This document shows positions 27,859-36,837 of a stretch of DNA of 64,000 nucleotides, piece after piece. The stretch is from positions 1-64,000 of the forward strand of contig NZ_SJNT01000008.1 of the NCBI RefSeq assembly GCF_004331035.1. Reading direction: 5' to 3'. Source of the DNA: Acinetobacter sp. ANC 4910. Its GTDB lineage: Bacteria; Pseudomonadota; Gammaproteobacteria; Pseudomonadales; Moraxellaceae. A model generated the notes under the pieces. It ran no database searches. It was not told the origin of the DNA and saw only the letters and a list, made by a program, of their open reading frames with translations. A program made the position numbers and the translations under genes. Position 1 is the stretch's first letter; every line of letters starts with the position of its first letter.

Positions 27859-28305
27859 ATGCAACTAAACAAATTTACCGATTATGCCCTGCGTATACTT
27901 ATGTATATTTCACGACCACGAGCACATGCTTATACCATTGCTGAAATTGCAGCAGACCTTCAGGTATCACAAAACCATTTGGTTAAAATTGTGCATTTTA
28001 TGGGCAAGCAAAACTGGTTGATCACCACCCGTGGTAAAGGCGGCGGCATACGGCTGAATCCCGATGCGGTTCACCTTAAAGTCGGTGATGCAGTCAGAAC
28101 CCTACAAGGTGAAAATCAGATTGTGGAATGCAACAATCCTCCGTGTGTACTTAGAAGTCATTGCGGTCTAAAAAGTATTTTAGATCAAGCACTCGATCAG
28201 TTTTATCAGCATTTAAACCAATACACCTTAGGTGAAGTACTTGCGCGCTCAAATGCTAAAAAGACCAAGACCATTACAAATGGCATTGAACTACTCAACC
28301 TATAA
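27859..28305 (+). CDS. nsrR: NO-sensing transcriptional repressor NsrR (Rrf2 family)
   Basis: An Rrf2-family protein with an N-terminal winged helix (about residues 1-60, TIAEIAADLQVSQNHLVKIVHF) and three Cys in CNNPPCVLRSHC. With the start at 27859 (MQLNKF) these are residues 91, 96 and 102, the same numbers as the iron-sulfur ligands of E. coli NsrR, which favours this start over the ATG at 27847. It binds an Fe-S cluster and loses DNA binding when NO reacts with it. The palindrome upstream of hmp is its likely target. Confidence 0.92.
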   Translation: MQLNKFTDYALRILMYISRPRAHAYTIAEIAADLQVSQNHLVKIVHFMGKQNWLITTRGKGGGIRLNPDAVHLKVGDAVRTLQGENQIVECNNPPCVLRSHCGLKSILDQALDQFYQHLNQYTLGEVLARSNAKKTKTITNGIELLNL

Positions 28306-28392
28306 CATTTTCAAGTTACAAGAGGAAAATTCGCGTGCGTGGGCGACTTCCTTTATACTAGGCACTTGAAAATAAGTGAATGAAGTTGAGTT

Positions 28393-29256
28393 ATGCACCA
28401 CAGCAGAGGAAAATCAAAAAACAGTAAAACCGCGCAGGCGCCTAAGCAAAAGATCAGCTATGAGAAAAAGCTTGATCCTGTGATTACTGAATATGCTGTA
28501 CGCGCACTCAACTGGCTACGTAAAGCCGCATTTTTAATGAGTGCACCCAAGCTCGATATCTGCGTAGAAGATACTGGTTACGAAATTGCGTTTGCTGGAC
28601 GTTCCAATGCGGGTAAATCCAGTGCAATTAATGCGTTAACCAATCAAAAGCAGTTGGCACGCGCCTCGAAAAAACCAGGGCGTACCCAAATGATCAACTT
28701 CTTTAGTTTGGGCAATCCAGATCAACGTCTGGTCGATTTACCAGGCTATGGATATGCAGCCGTTCCTGAAGCCATGAAAATTGTGTGGCAGAAAGAGCTT
28801 GAAAATTATCTGATTCATCGTCAAAGCCTACAGGGCTTGGTATTGTTGATGGATATCCGTCATCCTCTACAACATTTTGATGTGATGATGCTGGAATGGG
28901 CTTACTCACGTAAACTGTTTGTGCATGTGCTGTTGACCAAATCAGATAAGATGAACCGTGGTCCTGCCAACCAAGCCTTATTAGACGTCAAACAACAATT
29001 GAAGAAAATGAAACTCGATTTCTCGATTCAATTGTTCTCTTCATTAAACAAACAAGGTTTAGAAGAACTTGCCAGTGTCATGGGTGGGCGCCTGAATTTC
29101 ACCCTTGAACAATCTGCCCAGTTTGACCTAGCGCTTATTCCTGAAGCAGAAGCAGATGATTTAGCCGAAGACAGCATTGAAGATGATGAGAGCGAAGCTT
29201 TTGATGCCGAGGAAATTGAAGTAGATACCCCTGAGCAAGCACCGAAACAAGATTAA
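28393..29256 (+). CDS. engB: Ribosome biogenesis GTPase EngB (YihA)
   Basis: A 287-residue GTPase: G1 GRSNAGKSS (69-77), G3 DLPGYG, G4 TKSD. EngB helps assemble the 50S subunit. Compared with the roughly 210-residue E. coli protein it has about 50 extra N-terminal residues rich in Lys and a 50-residue acidic C-terminus (EADDLAEDSIEDDESEAFDAEEIE-type). The Met at the beginning gives a long positively charged N-terminus; a later start near VRALNWLRKAAFL is unlikely because these residues pair with the family alignment. It is transcribed alone. Confidence 0.9.
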   Translation: MHHSRGKSKNSKTAQAPKQKISYEKKLDPVITEYAVRALNWLRKAAFLMSAPKLDICVEDTGYEIAFAGRSNAGKSSAINALTNQKQLARASKKPGRTQMINFFSLGNPDQRLVDLPGYGYAAVPEAMKIVWQKELENYLIHRQSLQGLVLLMDIRHPLQHFDVMMLEWAYSRKLFVHVLLTKSDKMNRGPANQALLDVKQQLKKMKLDFSIQLFSSLNKQGLEELASVMGGRLNFTLEQSAQFDLALIPEAEADDLAEDSIEDDESEAFDAEEIEVDTPEQAPKQD

Positions 29257-29301
29257 GTGCGATTCAACCCCATCAACTCTTCATGAATTGACATTGAAAT
29301 G

Positions 29302-29337
29302 TCCCGTATTGCTAAACACATTGCGGGATATTTTTTT
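29302..29337 (+). terminator. Terminator after engB
   Basis: TCCCG/CGGGA stem with a 17-base loop followed by seven Ts. The stem is short, so confidence is moderate. Confidence 0.5.
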
Positions 29338-29378
29338 CATACTGCCCTCAATGCGTCAAAAAAGCTTGAGACCGTAGA

Positions 29379-30323
29379 ATGAAACTCTTACAACGCCTGA
29401 GAAAAACAAAAATTAGCTCTTCAATTCAATATCGTATTCAACCGCGCAAAGTGAAGTTTGAATGGCAAAATACACCCGTGGACTGGGTGCCAGAACAACC
29501 TTTTGTCAGCTATTTTATTAATGAAATTAATATGATTTTACCGGCAGGCGAGTTCTGGTTTTGCCGTTTGTACAATAAAGTCCTACCGCAAATTCAAGAT
29601 GAAAAACTCAAACAAGATGTACAAGCCTTTATTCGTCAAGAAGCCATGCATGCTCAAGCACACAACTCTGCCAACAAAGAATATTTACGCGAACGCCAAA
29701 TCGACATTCAACGTAATCTGGATCTGATGGATTTTTTATTTGGAAAGCTACTGGCAGATCAACCTCTGGGCTTAAACATTCCTAAACCGCTAGAACATCA
29801 ATGGGACTTGTTCCGTTTAGGGATTGTTGCCACAGTTGAGCATATGACCTGTGTTTTGGGTAAATACGCACTCTACAATACCGAGTGGCAAAAACGTGGT
29901 GCAGATCCTGCCATGCTAGATTTAGTGAAATGGCATGGTGCTGAAGAAATTGAACACCGTACCGTGGCATTCGATTTGTACCGACATTTGGGTGGCGGCT
30001 ATCTGGCACGTTATTACCTCAGTGTTGTGGTGATTGCTGCGGTACTTGGGCTATGGGTTGATGGCACAGCACATATCATGCAACAAGACCCACGCTTTAA
30101 ATCGATTCGCCCTGCAATCTACAAAGCTTGGATTTGGCGTGAATGGTATGCAATTTCTCAACGCAACAATGGTTTGTTGCCAAACCCACTCTGGCTCATC
30201 TCTCAACAATTGGGCTACTTAATGCCGTGGTACGACCCTGTACATGAAGCCAAAACTGAAGATGCAATTGCTTACCTCAATCAATCGCCTGCTGCACTTC
30301 GCGCGATGCTCAAAGTCGCATAA
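29379..30323 (+). CDS. Predicted metal-dependent hydrolase (ferritin-like, PF10118 type)
   Basis: A 314-residue protein with RQEAMHAQAH, VEHMT and HGAEEIEHRTVAFD, giving the Glu and ExxH residues that could bind a di-metal centre on a helical scaffold. This pattern fits the family described as predicted metal-dependent hydrolase, of unknown substrate. A hydrophobic segment near residues 210-225 suggests membrane association. The family is common in Acinetobacter and is often found near fatty-acid or lipid genes; no such partner lies directly beside it here. Confidence 0.7.
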   Translation: MKLLQRLRKTKISSSIQYRIQPRKVKFEWQNTPVDWVPEQPFVSYFINEINMILPAGEFWFCRLYNKVLPQIQDEKLKQDVQAFIRQEAMHAQAHNSANKEYLRERQIDIQRNLDLMDFLFGKLLADQPLGLNIPKPLEHQWDLFRLGIVATVEHMTCVLGKYALYNTEWQKRGADPAMLDLVKWHGAEEIEHRTVAFDLYRHLGGGYLARYYLSVVVIAAVLGLWVDGTAHIMQQDPRFKSIRPAIYKAWIWREWYAISQRNNGLLPNPLWLISQQLGYLMPWYDPVHEAKTEDAIAYLNQSPAALRAMLKVA

Positions 30324-30351
30324 ATCAATTATCCGTATGTCGGAACACTAC

Positions 30352-30380
30352 AAAAAGCAGGCTGAATAGACCTGCTTTTT
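30352..30380 (+). terminator. Terminator after the metal-dependent hydrolase gene
   Basis: AAAAAGCAGG/CCTGCTTTTT with a 9-base loop. Confidence 0.88.
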
Positions 30381-30422
30381 CGCTCATTCTAAAATATCAT
30401 GTTTAGATGTTGAGCACTCGCC

Positions 30423-30836
30423 ATGCACGCCCATCTCAGTGTACTGACCCTTGCGGTTCATGATCTACAAGCTTCACTCAATTTTTACTGCCAAGGATTG
30501 GGTTTTAAAAGTGACGGTATTATTGGACAAGAATATGAAAATGGCGCGGTCGCCTTTATTGAATTACAGTCTGGCTTAAAACTGGCACTTTGGCCGCAAC
30601 AGAGTTTAAGTCAAAATTCGGGCTTGGCTTCAACACCGTTCTGTCCGACCGGATTTTCGCTAGGACACAATGTCGGTTCAGCAGCCGAAGTCGATGCCAT
30701 TATGGCACTCGCTAAAAGAGCTGGAGCAACCACCACCAAAGCTGCACAAACCACTTTTTACGGTGGCTATGCAGGCTATTTTCAAGACCTAGATGGACAT
30801 CTTTGGGAAATTGTTTGGAATCCTTGTTGGGAATAA
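30423..30836 (+). CDS. VOC-superfamily protein (glyoxalase/bleomycin-resistance fold)
   Basis: A 137-residue protein with two beta-alpha-beta-beta-beta halves. It begins HAHLSVLTLAVHDLQASLNFYCQ and ends YAGYFQDLDGHLWEIVWNP; the closing DPDGHxWEI-like motif carries the metal-binding Glu. The substrate is unknown: glyoxalases, ring-cleavage dioxygenases and resistance proteins share this fold. It is convergent with the symporter gene, with 2 bp between stops, so no independent terminator is present. Confidence 0.85.
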   Translation: MHAHLSVLTLAVHDLQASLNFYCQGLGFKSDGIIGQEYENGAVAFIELQSGLKLALWPQQSLSQNSGLASTPFCPTGFSLGHNVGSAAEVDAIMALAKRAGATTTKAAQTTFYGGYAGYFQDLDGHLWEIVWNPCWE

Positions 30837-30838
30837 AG

Positions 30839-32104
30839 CTAGCTGTTTGGTTCCGTCACAGCTTCACGAGTATGGCGATCAACCACCACACTAATCATCA
30901 TATCGCCTTGCACGTTTACCACGGTTCGCACCGTATCCAACAAGCGGTCGATCGGCAATAAAATCGCGATCGCCTCTGCGGGTAAACCCACCGATTGCAA
31001 CACCATAATCATGGTGACCATGCCTGCACTTGGAATACCAGGTGCGCCTAATGATGCGATCATCGCGGTTAAGCAGACAATGATTTGTTGTCCCAGACTC
31101 AAGTCTAAACCAATTAAATTGGCCACAAACAACGCAGCCGCAGCTTCATATAGCGCTGTGCCATCCATGTTCAACTGCGTACCCAGTGGAATCACAAAGC
31201 CTGCGGTGGCAGGACTGACTTTGAGATTTTCTTGTGCACATTTCATGGATAGCGGCATGGTCGCAGAACTGGAACTGGTAGCAAATGCGGTAATCAACGC
31301 GGCTCGCGTACCTTTAAAGAACGTCACAGGATCCATCTTGCCAAAAACCCATAACAACAATGGCAACACCACCGCACCATGAAAAATGGTCGTTCCTGTC
31401 ACCACCACAGCAAATTCGGCTAAACGGCTGAGTACCGAAAGATCTTCCGTGGCAATCAGTTTGGCGAGTAATGCAAAAATCCCCAATGGCGCCAGTTTCA
31501 TGACCCAACGGATCATCAGCATCATGATTTCAAAGAACTGTCCTGCAAGCTGACGCACCGCTTTAAAACGCTCCCCCCCATGTACCAATGCCACACCAAT
31601 AAAGAGTGTAAACACCACCACTGCCAAGACATTCCCTTCTGCAAAGGCTTTAAATGGATTGATTAACGTATTCTGAATAAAATTGGTAAAGAAAGACGAT
31701 GGCGTTAAGGTATCAGGCGTTTGGTATTGATTCATGTCATTCTGGAATAAGGCGATATCTACCCCCTTCCCGACGTCAAATAAATGTGCACAGCCAATAC
31801 CTAAAATTAAGGCTAAAGTGGTGGTGGTGACACAGCAGGCGACCGTGATTTTCCATACTTTTCCAAGTTGCCCACCTGCTTGCAAGTTGGATACCCCAAC
31901 CACAATTGAGCTAAAAATGAGTGGAATTAGCAGCATTTTCAGTAGGCCAATGAAAATACTACTGATAATGCCCAAGCCATATAAACTGGTGCTAAAGAAG
32001 CTACTCTGTGGAAAGACACTGAGCAGAAAACCAAAAGCAATCCCCAGAATGGCAGCAATTAAAATCTGTGTGTTTAAATTCATTGTGATTGATAAAGAAA
32101 GCAT
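30839..32104 (-). CDS. Dicarboxylate/amino acid:cation symporter
   Basis: A 421-residue inner-membrane protein of the DAACS family (GltP/DctA/SstT group) with eight predicted helices and two re-entrant loops. The serine-rich TSSSSATMPLS loop and the NMDGTALYEAAAALF motif of the substrate site are clear, as is the SAGMVTMIMVLQSVGLP loop. It imports glutamate, aspartate or C4-dicarboxylates with H+ or Na+; specificity cannot be read off. The start is either 32104 or the ATG at 32083 (MNLNTQ); neither has a good ribosome site. Confidence 0.88.
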   Translation of the reverse strand: MLSLSITMNLNTQILIAAILGIAFGFLLSVFPQSSFFSTSLYGLGIISSIFIGLLKMLLIPLIFSSIVVGVSNLQAGGQLGKVWKITVACCVTTTTLALILGIGCAHLFDVGKGVDIALFQNDMNQYQTPDTLTPSSFFTNFIQNTLINPFKAFAEGNVLAVVVFTLFIGVALVHGGERFKAVRQLAGQFFEIMMLMIRWVMKLAPLGIFALLAKLIATEDLSVLSRLAEFAVVVTGTTIFHGAVVLPLLLWVFGKMDPVTFFKGTRAALITAFATSSSSATMPLSMKCAQENLKVSPATAGFVIPLGTQLNMDGTALYEAAAALFVANLIGLDLSLGQQIIVCLTAMIASLGAPGIPSAGMVTMIMVLQSVGLPAEAIAILLPIDRLLDTVRTVVNVQGDMMISVVVDRHTREAVTEPNS

Positions 32105-32211
32105 TTGAACTTAACACTACTATGTCATGCTGATGTTGAAGAATCGAGCAATTTTTTGTCACAACCTTATGATAAAAAAGCCAATAAATGATTCACCTAC
32201 CCATCGCGTTT

Positions 32212-32877
32212 TCAACGAAGATATTGTTGGAAGATCATTTGAGCTTTTTCTTCATTTGCTGGTACGCCATCAAAGCTAGCACCATTGACAACTAAGCCAC
32301 AGGTCGAAGCATATAAAACATTTTGTGCTGAACTAAGTGCAATTACTCTGTGAATAACATCAACCCAATCCTTAAATTGCCCACCATTTATACGTTCTTT
32401 CACAATTTTTTCAGCTGTTTCCTCACGGATACTACACACTTTTGCTAACTCAGCAGCCGATGCGGCATTAATTTCCACCAAATGCAATTCATAGCGCAAA
32501 GCACGTTTAGCGTCTTTCTCTGCTTGTCTTATTTGACGTTGTTGGGCATTTCTAGCATCGTGAGCTTCATCTTCAGCTTTCTTTCGTGCTAAAGCTTCTG
32601 GTGACTTTTCCGCCTCTCTTTGAGCTTGAGCTTCTTGCATGGCACGATAAGAGTTTATATCAATACATTTATATTGTTGGTTAATCGTATAACCATCTTC
32701 TAATGCCTGATTACGCTGCTCTATTGTAAATAAGGGTTCACCATAACAGGCATTTTGGTATTCTTGTGAAGTCGATGCATCATTTGAACAACTCGAAATC
32801 GCGAAACATATACTGACGGTCATCATCGACATCTTAAGGTGAGTTCGCAATAGTCTTACCATTGAATTTTTGAGCAC
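32212..32877 (-). CDS. Lipoprotein with helix-hairpin-helix domain
   Basis: A 221-residue protein beginning at GTG (32877), which has AGGTGA seven bases upstream. A signal peptide ends with a Cys in AISSC (Cys30), suggesting a lipoprotein. A charged Ala/Gln/Arg coiled coil (about residues 80-130) leads to a ComEA-like helix-hairpin-helix segment: VEINAASAAELAKVCSIREE then TAEKIVKERINGGQFKDW. In ComEA this fold binds incoming DNA. The combination of a lipid anchor, coiled coil and HhH is unusual; DNA binding or a protein-protein role are both possible. It is monocistronic. Confidence 0.65.
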   Translation of the reverse strand: MLKNSMVRLLRTHLKMSMMTVSICFAISSCSNDASTSQEYQNACYGEPLFTIEQRNQALEDGYTINQQYKCIDINSYRAMQEAQAQREAEKSPEALARKKAEDEAHDARNAQQRQIRQAEKDAKRALRYELHLVEINAASAAELAKVCSIREETAEKIVKERINGGQFKDWVDVIHRVIALSSAQNVLYASTCGLVVNGASFDGVPANEEKAQMIFQQYLR

Positions 32878-32914
32878 AGCAAACTCACCTATTAACTATT
32901 TTAATTATTTTTTC

Positions 32915-33787
32915 TTACTGCGTTTCAATTTCTCTGAGCCGAATCAAGCCTTCTTGGGTGGTACTACAGACCAACTCACCATTTTGCCACATCCGTCCAA
33001 AATTTAGTCCACGCGAATTCGCACTCACAGTTGCCTCCATGTCATACAACATCCAGTCATCCACCCGGAATGGTTTATGGAAATACATGGCGTGGTCAAT
33101 ACTGGCACATTGCAAACTTGGTGATAACCAACTCAAACCATGCGGTCGTAATGCCGTGGTCATTAAAGTAAAGTCTGAATAAAATGCGGCAATGGCTTGA
33201 TGCAGTGAAACCTCATCAATTTCTGGCGCAATTGGGTCATGCGTACGAATATAGTGTGCATAAGAAGGTGCCGCTGGTTGTGGCTGATACGGATTCATTG
33301 GATCAATTGGTCGAATCTCAACATGACGATCACGCATAAAACTGGCACGTACGTTTTCAGGTACAAATTCGACCAGCATTTGTTTTAATTCAGCTTCCGA
33401 TTTCACTTGCAGCGGTGCTGGATAATCAGGCTCCTGAATCTGATAATTCAAGCCTTCTTCTGGCTCTGCAAAAGAAACCATCGCGGTAAAAATGGTGCGT
33501 CCATGCTGGATGGCACGCACTTGACGACTGACAAAACTTTTCCCATCCCTTAAACGATCCACTTCATAAATGATCGGTGCATTCACATCACCCCCGAAGA
33601 GAAAATAAGCATGTAAGGAATGCGCAGGGCGATCTGCTGTGTAAGATGCGGCACGTAAAGCCTGCCCCAAAACTTGCCCACCAAAAACACGCTTACCCAC
33701 CAAATTACGACTTTGACCGCGAAAAATATTCTCTTCGATTTTTTCAAGGCTAAGCAGTTCAACCAATTCTTGAGTTAAGGCATTCAT
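32915..33787 (-). CDS. tesB: Acyl-CoA thioesterase II
   Basis: A 290-residue double hotdog protein that hydrolyses medium- and long-chain acyl-CoA to free fatty acid and CoA. The first half begins ELVELLSLEKIEENIFRGQS and VFGGQVLGQALRAAS; the catalytic Asp/Thr/Gln set of TesB is consistent with the second half (IDHAMYFHKPFRVDDWMLYD). The length matches E. coli TesB. It is divergent from plsB, so a lipid-metabolism pair shares the 290-bp promoter region. Confidence 0.92.
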   Translation of the reverse strand: MNALTQELVELLSLEKIEENIFRGQSRNLVGKRVFGGQVLGQALRAASYTADRPAHSLHAYFLFGGDVNAPIIYEVDRLRDGKSFVSRQVRAIQHGRTIFTAMVSFAEPEEGLNYQIQEPDYPAPLQVKSEAELKQMLVEFVPENVRASFMRDRHVEIRPIDPMNPYQPQPAAPSYAHYIRTHDPIAPEIDEVSLHQAIAAFYSDFTLMTTALRPHGLSWLSPSLQCASIDHAMYFHKPFRVDDWMLYDMEATVSANSRGLNFGRMWQNGELVCSTTQEGLIRLREIETQ

Positions 33788-34077
33788 AGCAGACCCGTTT
33801 TAAATTTTAGACACACCCGTGTTGGTGTTGATTAGAAAGACCATAGAGCACTCGCTCTAAAACTATATTACATAAATGTTGACCGTTCCCCTAGAGATTA
33901 ATTGACTGTACTGTCACTGTAATTTTCAAATTTAATTGCTAAAAATATGTGGTTTAAGGCTAGAATCTTGGCATAAGCAGTGAATTTATCAGAAAATGAC
34001 CTCTAGTTTTTGATTACAATTACCCAGAATAATTCCCCCTTCACATTTTGGGGCTTCGTACCGTATTAGGAGTATTT
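33788..34077. other. Divergent promoter region between tesB and plsB
   Basis: 290 bp without a gene. It must hold both promoters, but I found no strong operator. The AGGAG six bases before the plsB ATG at 34078 is the only clear element. Confidence 0.4.
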
Positions 34078-36660
34078 ATGTCCAAGCGTGGCTTTGGTCA
34101 AATGTATCGCCAGCTTTCCAGCAAGCTGCTTGACCTTGTGGTAACCCCTCATATTTTGGGTGAAGTACCCAGCAACCCGACAACTCCAACAACCAGCGAA
34201 GACCCAAATGTTGCCAACACGCCCAGCAAAAAAGTGGTGTGTTACGTCTTACAAAATTATTCGCGTAGCAATGCCTTGGTGGTCGATGGCGAAACCCGTC
34301 GTTTAAAACTACCTGCCGCATTAGACCCACTATTGATTGGTGAACATAAAGAAAAAGCCTCAATCTTATTCTTGCAACATCATGATGAGCAGAACTTACT
34401 GAGTCCACCACCCAATACGTTCCCCCCTCGTCTATTACGCCTCATCGACTTACTCGAAAAACATCCAGATTTAGACATTGAGTTGGTACCTGTCACGGTG
34501 CTGTGGGGGCGTTCGCCAGATAAAGAAGACTCTTGGTTTAAACTGTTATTTACCGATACATGGGCAACACCAAGCCGTGTCAAACAAATGGTGAATATTG
34601 GCTTGCATGGACGTGAATCTTATCTGGAATTCCACGAAGCCCAATCCTTACGTGACCTGATCCAGTATGCCAAAATCACCCATCCAAATTTATCGCCTGC
34701 GACGTATATTATTAGCAGCTTAAATAACTATATGGATGCACAGCGTGAAGTGGTGCTTGGTCCTGATTTATCAGACCGTCGTAACGTCATGCATAGCCTG
34801 ATTAAGGCACAAGATGTACAAGATGCCATTCGTCGCGAAAGTATTCGTAGCAAAATCAGTATGCTAGAAGCAGAACGTCGTGCGATTAGCTATTTAAATG
34901 AAATTGTCTCGGACTATTCATCTTCTGCGGTACGCTTTGCCGATATGGCGCTGACGCGTTTATGGACGCAGCTCTATGATGGCGTTGAAGTGCATAACTT
35001 CAGCACGGTACGTGAACTGGCGAAAGAATACGAAATTATTTATACCCCATGTCACCGTAGTCATATCGACTACCTGTTATTGTCTTATGTGATTTATAAA
35101 CGTGGCTTGATGGTGCCGTATATTGCTGCGGGCGATAACCTGAATATGCCATTTGTAGGTCAATTATTACGTGGTGGCGGTGCGTTCTTTATTCGCCGAA
35201 CTTTCCGTGGCAATGGCTTATACACTACTGTCTTTAAAGAATATTTATACAGTATTCTGGCGCGTAACACGCCTTTGGAATATTTCATTGAAGGCGGACG
35301 TTCACGCACAGGCCGTCTATTGCCCGCAAAAACAGGCATGCTCGCCATGACGGTACACAGCCATCTTCGTGGACGTGCAAAACCGATTGTGTTTGTTCCT
35401 ACCTATATTGGCTATGAACGCCTGATGGAAGGTTCAACCTATGTTGGTGAAATGCAAGGCAAACCGAAAGAAGCAGAATCAGTCCTCGGGATTGTGAAAA
35501 CCCTGCGTAAAATTGAACGCATCTTCGGTAAAGTACATGTGAACTTTGGTGAACCTGTATTCCTAGACGACAAACTTAAAGCCTTCGGTGCTGAAAATAT
35601 TCGCATTGAGAAAAATGACGATCCAATTCCAAATGAAGTCTCCGATGCTGTGAGTAGTGCTGCACATACCATTTTGGAAAACATCAACCGTGCCGTAGTG
35701 ATTAACCCGGTATCTTTGTTGTCTTTAATTTTATTGGCGACACCAAAACATACACTGGATGAAGAACTGTGCATTAAACAGTTAGATGCTTATCGCAATT
35801 TGCTGACTGCACTGCCTTATGATGAGCGCACGCAAGTTACGCCACTTTCTGGCAAAGAAATTATTGCCTACGGTTTAAAACTCAAACTGATTAAGCGCGT
35901 GAAGCACGTTCTGGGTGACATTATCGCGATTGAAGACAATCAAGCTGTATTACTCACCTACTTCCGCAATAACATTGTGCATGCTTTTGTCTTGCCATCT
36001 TTGATTGCAGCATTGGTGGAACATAACGGCAGCATCAAGCGTCACGATTTATGCAATGTCATTCGCACCCTGTATCCATTCTTGAAAGCTGAGTTGTTCC
36101 TGAAATGGGATGACGAAAGCTTAAAAGCGCAAATTTCCGCTTACGCAGATGCTTTACTCAGTACAAAACTGATCACTGAAGATGCCGATGGACACTTGAT
36201 TTCTCCTGCACCAAATACTGAAGAACATAATCAATTGTTAGTGCTCGCTGGTCCTGTAATGCAAAGCCTAGAGCGCTATTACATGACCTTAGCGCTGATT
36301 ACACAGCGTGGTTCTGGCAACATCTCGACGCGTCAAGTGGAAGAGTTGAGTCACTTGGTGGGTCAACGCCTCTCAGTGTTGTATGAATTCAATTCGCCAG
36401 AGTTCTTTGATAAAGCGCTATTCCAAGGGTTTATTCGTGTACTGACTCAACAAGGCTATATCAGTACCAATGCCGAAGGCTCGATTGTGTTTGACAGCAA
36501 CTTTAGCAATATTGCTGCCAATGCGAATTTGGTACTGGATGATGTGACTTTACAAATGTTGCAACACATCACTACCTTTAGCGATGAAGAGTTAAAGCAG
36601 GTATTAGATGCAGTTGCAGCACAGCAAGCGAAACGTCGTTTGAAGCGCAAGAAGAAGTGA
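34078..36660 (+). CDS. plsB: Glycerol-3-phosphate 1-O-acyltransferase PlsB
   Basis: An 860-residue inner-membrane enzyme that makes lysophosphatidic acid, the first step of phospholipid synthesis. The ATG at 34078 gives MSKRGFGQMYRQ with AGGAG upstream; the frame opens earlier at 34048 without such support. The acyltransferase HX4D motif is HRSHIDYL (about residues 330-337), with GGGAFFIRR and EGGRSRTGRLLPAKTGM as the glycerol-phosphate binding blocks. The C-terminal half is the family-specific domain ending in a basic RRLKRKKK. It is transcribed towards the R-M island. Confidence 0.95.
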   Translation: MSKRGFGQMYRQLSSKLLDLVVTPHILGEVPSNPTTPTTSEDPNVANTPSKKVVCYVLQNYSRSNALVVDGETRRLKLPAALDPLLIGEHKEKASILFLQHHDEQNLLSPPPNTFPPRLLRLIDLLEKHPDLDIELVPVTVLWGRSPDKEDSWFKLLFTDTWATPSRVKQMVNIGLHGRESYLEFHEAQSLRDLIQYAKITHPNLSPATYIISSLNNYMDAQREVVLGPDLSDRRNVMHSLIKAQDVQDAIRRESIRSKISMLEAERRAISYLNEIVSDYSSSAVRFADMALTRLWTQLYDGVEVHNFSTVRELAKEYEIIYTPCHRSHIDYLLLSYVIYKRGLMVPYIAAGDNLNMPFVGQLLRGGGAFFIRRTFRGNGLYTTVFKEYLYSILARNTPLEYFIEGGRSRTGRLLPAKTGMLAMTVHSHLRGRAKPIVFVPTYIGYERLMEGSTYVGEMQGKPKEAESVLGIVKTLRKIERIFGKVHVNFGEPVFLDDKLKAFGAENIRIEKNDDPIPNEVSDAVSSAAHTILENINRAVVINPVSLLSLILLATPKHTLDEELCIKQLDAYRNLLTALPYDERTQVTPLSGKEIIAYGLKLKLIKRVKHVLGDIIAIEDNQAVLLTYFRNNIVHAFVLPSLIAALVEHNGSIKRHDLCNVIRTLYPFLKAELFLKWDDESLKAQISAYADALLSTKLITEDADGHLISPAPNTEEHNQLLVLAGPVMQSLERYYMTLALITQRGSGNISTRQVEELSHLVGQRLSVLYEFNSPEFFDKALFQGFIRVLTQQGYISTNAEGSIVFDSNFSNIAANANLVLDDVTLQMLQHITTFSDEELKQVLDAVAAQQAKRRLKRKKK

Positions 36661-36669
36661 TTTTAAGAA

Positions 36670-36702
36670 GCATAGGTATCTGCAATTGGTAGATGCCTAT
36701 GC
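36670..36702 (+). terminator. Hairpin just after plsB
   Basis: 12-bp stem GCATAGGTATCT/AGATGCCTATGC with one G-U type mismatch and a nine-base loop; no T-run. It may be only a partial terminator. Confidence 0.45.
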
Positions 36703-36770
36703 TGTATGTATAACAAGAAAGTTACATCTATTTCGTAGATGAGATTTTATGTTAAATATTATTTGTATGT

Positions 36771-36796
36771 GACTTATAGTATGTAGACTTATAGTC
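36771..36796 (+). promoter_or_regulatory. Tandem C-boxes of the R-M controller gene
   Basis: GACTTATAGT (36771-36780) and GACTTATAGTC (36786-36796) share the palindromic ACT-TAT-AGT core 15 bp apart. This resembles the operators bound by type II R-M controller (C) proteins. The downstream site ends 24 bp before the ATG at 36821, in the position of the promoter. Confidence 0.8.
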
Positions 36797-36799
36797 TAC

Positions 36800-36837
36800 T
36801 TTTGACAGATATTTATATACATGAATATCTGTCAAAA
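36800..36837 (+). repeat. 14-bp inverted repeat enclosing the controller start codon
   Basis: TTTTGACAGATATT (36800-36813) and AATATCTGTCAAAA (36824-36837) are exact inverted copies around a 10-base loop that contains the first ATG. TTGACA at 36802-36807 could be a -35 box with TATCTG 18 bp downstream. Confidence 0.85.
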
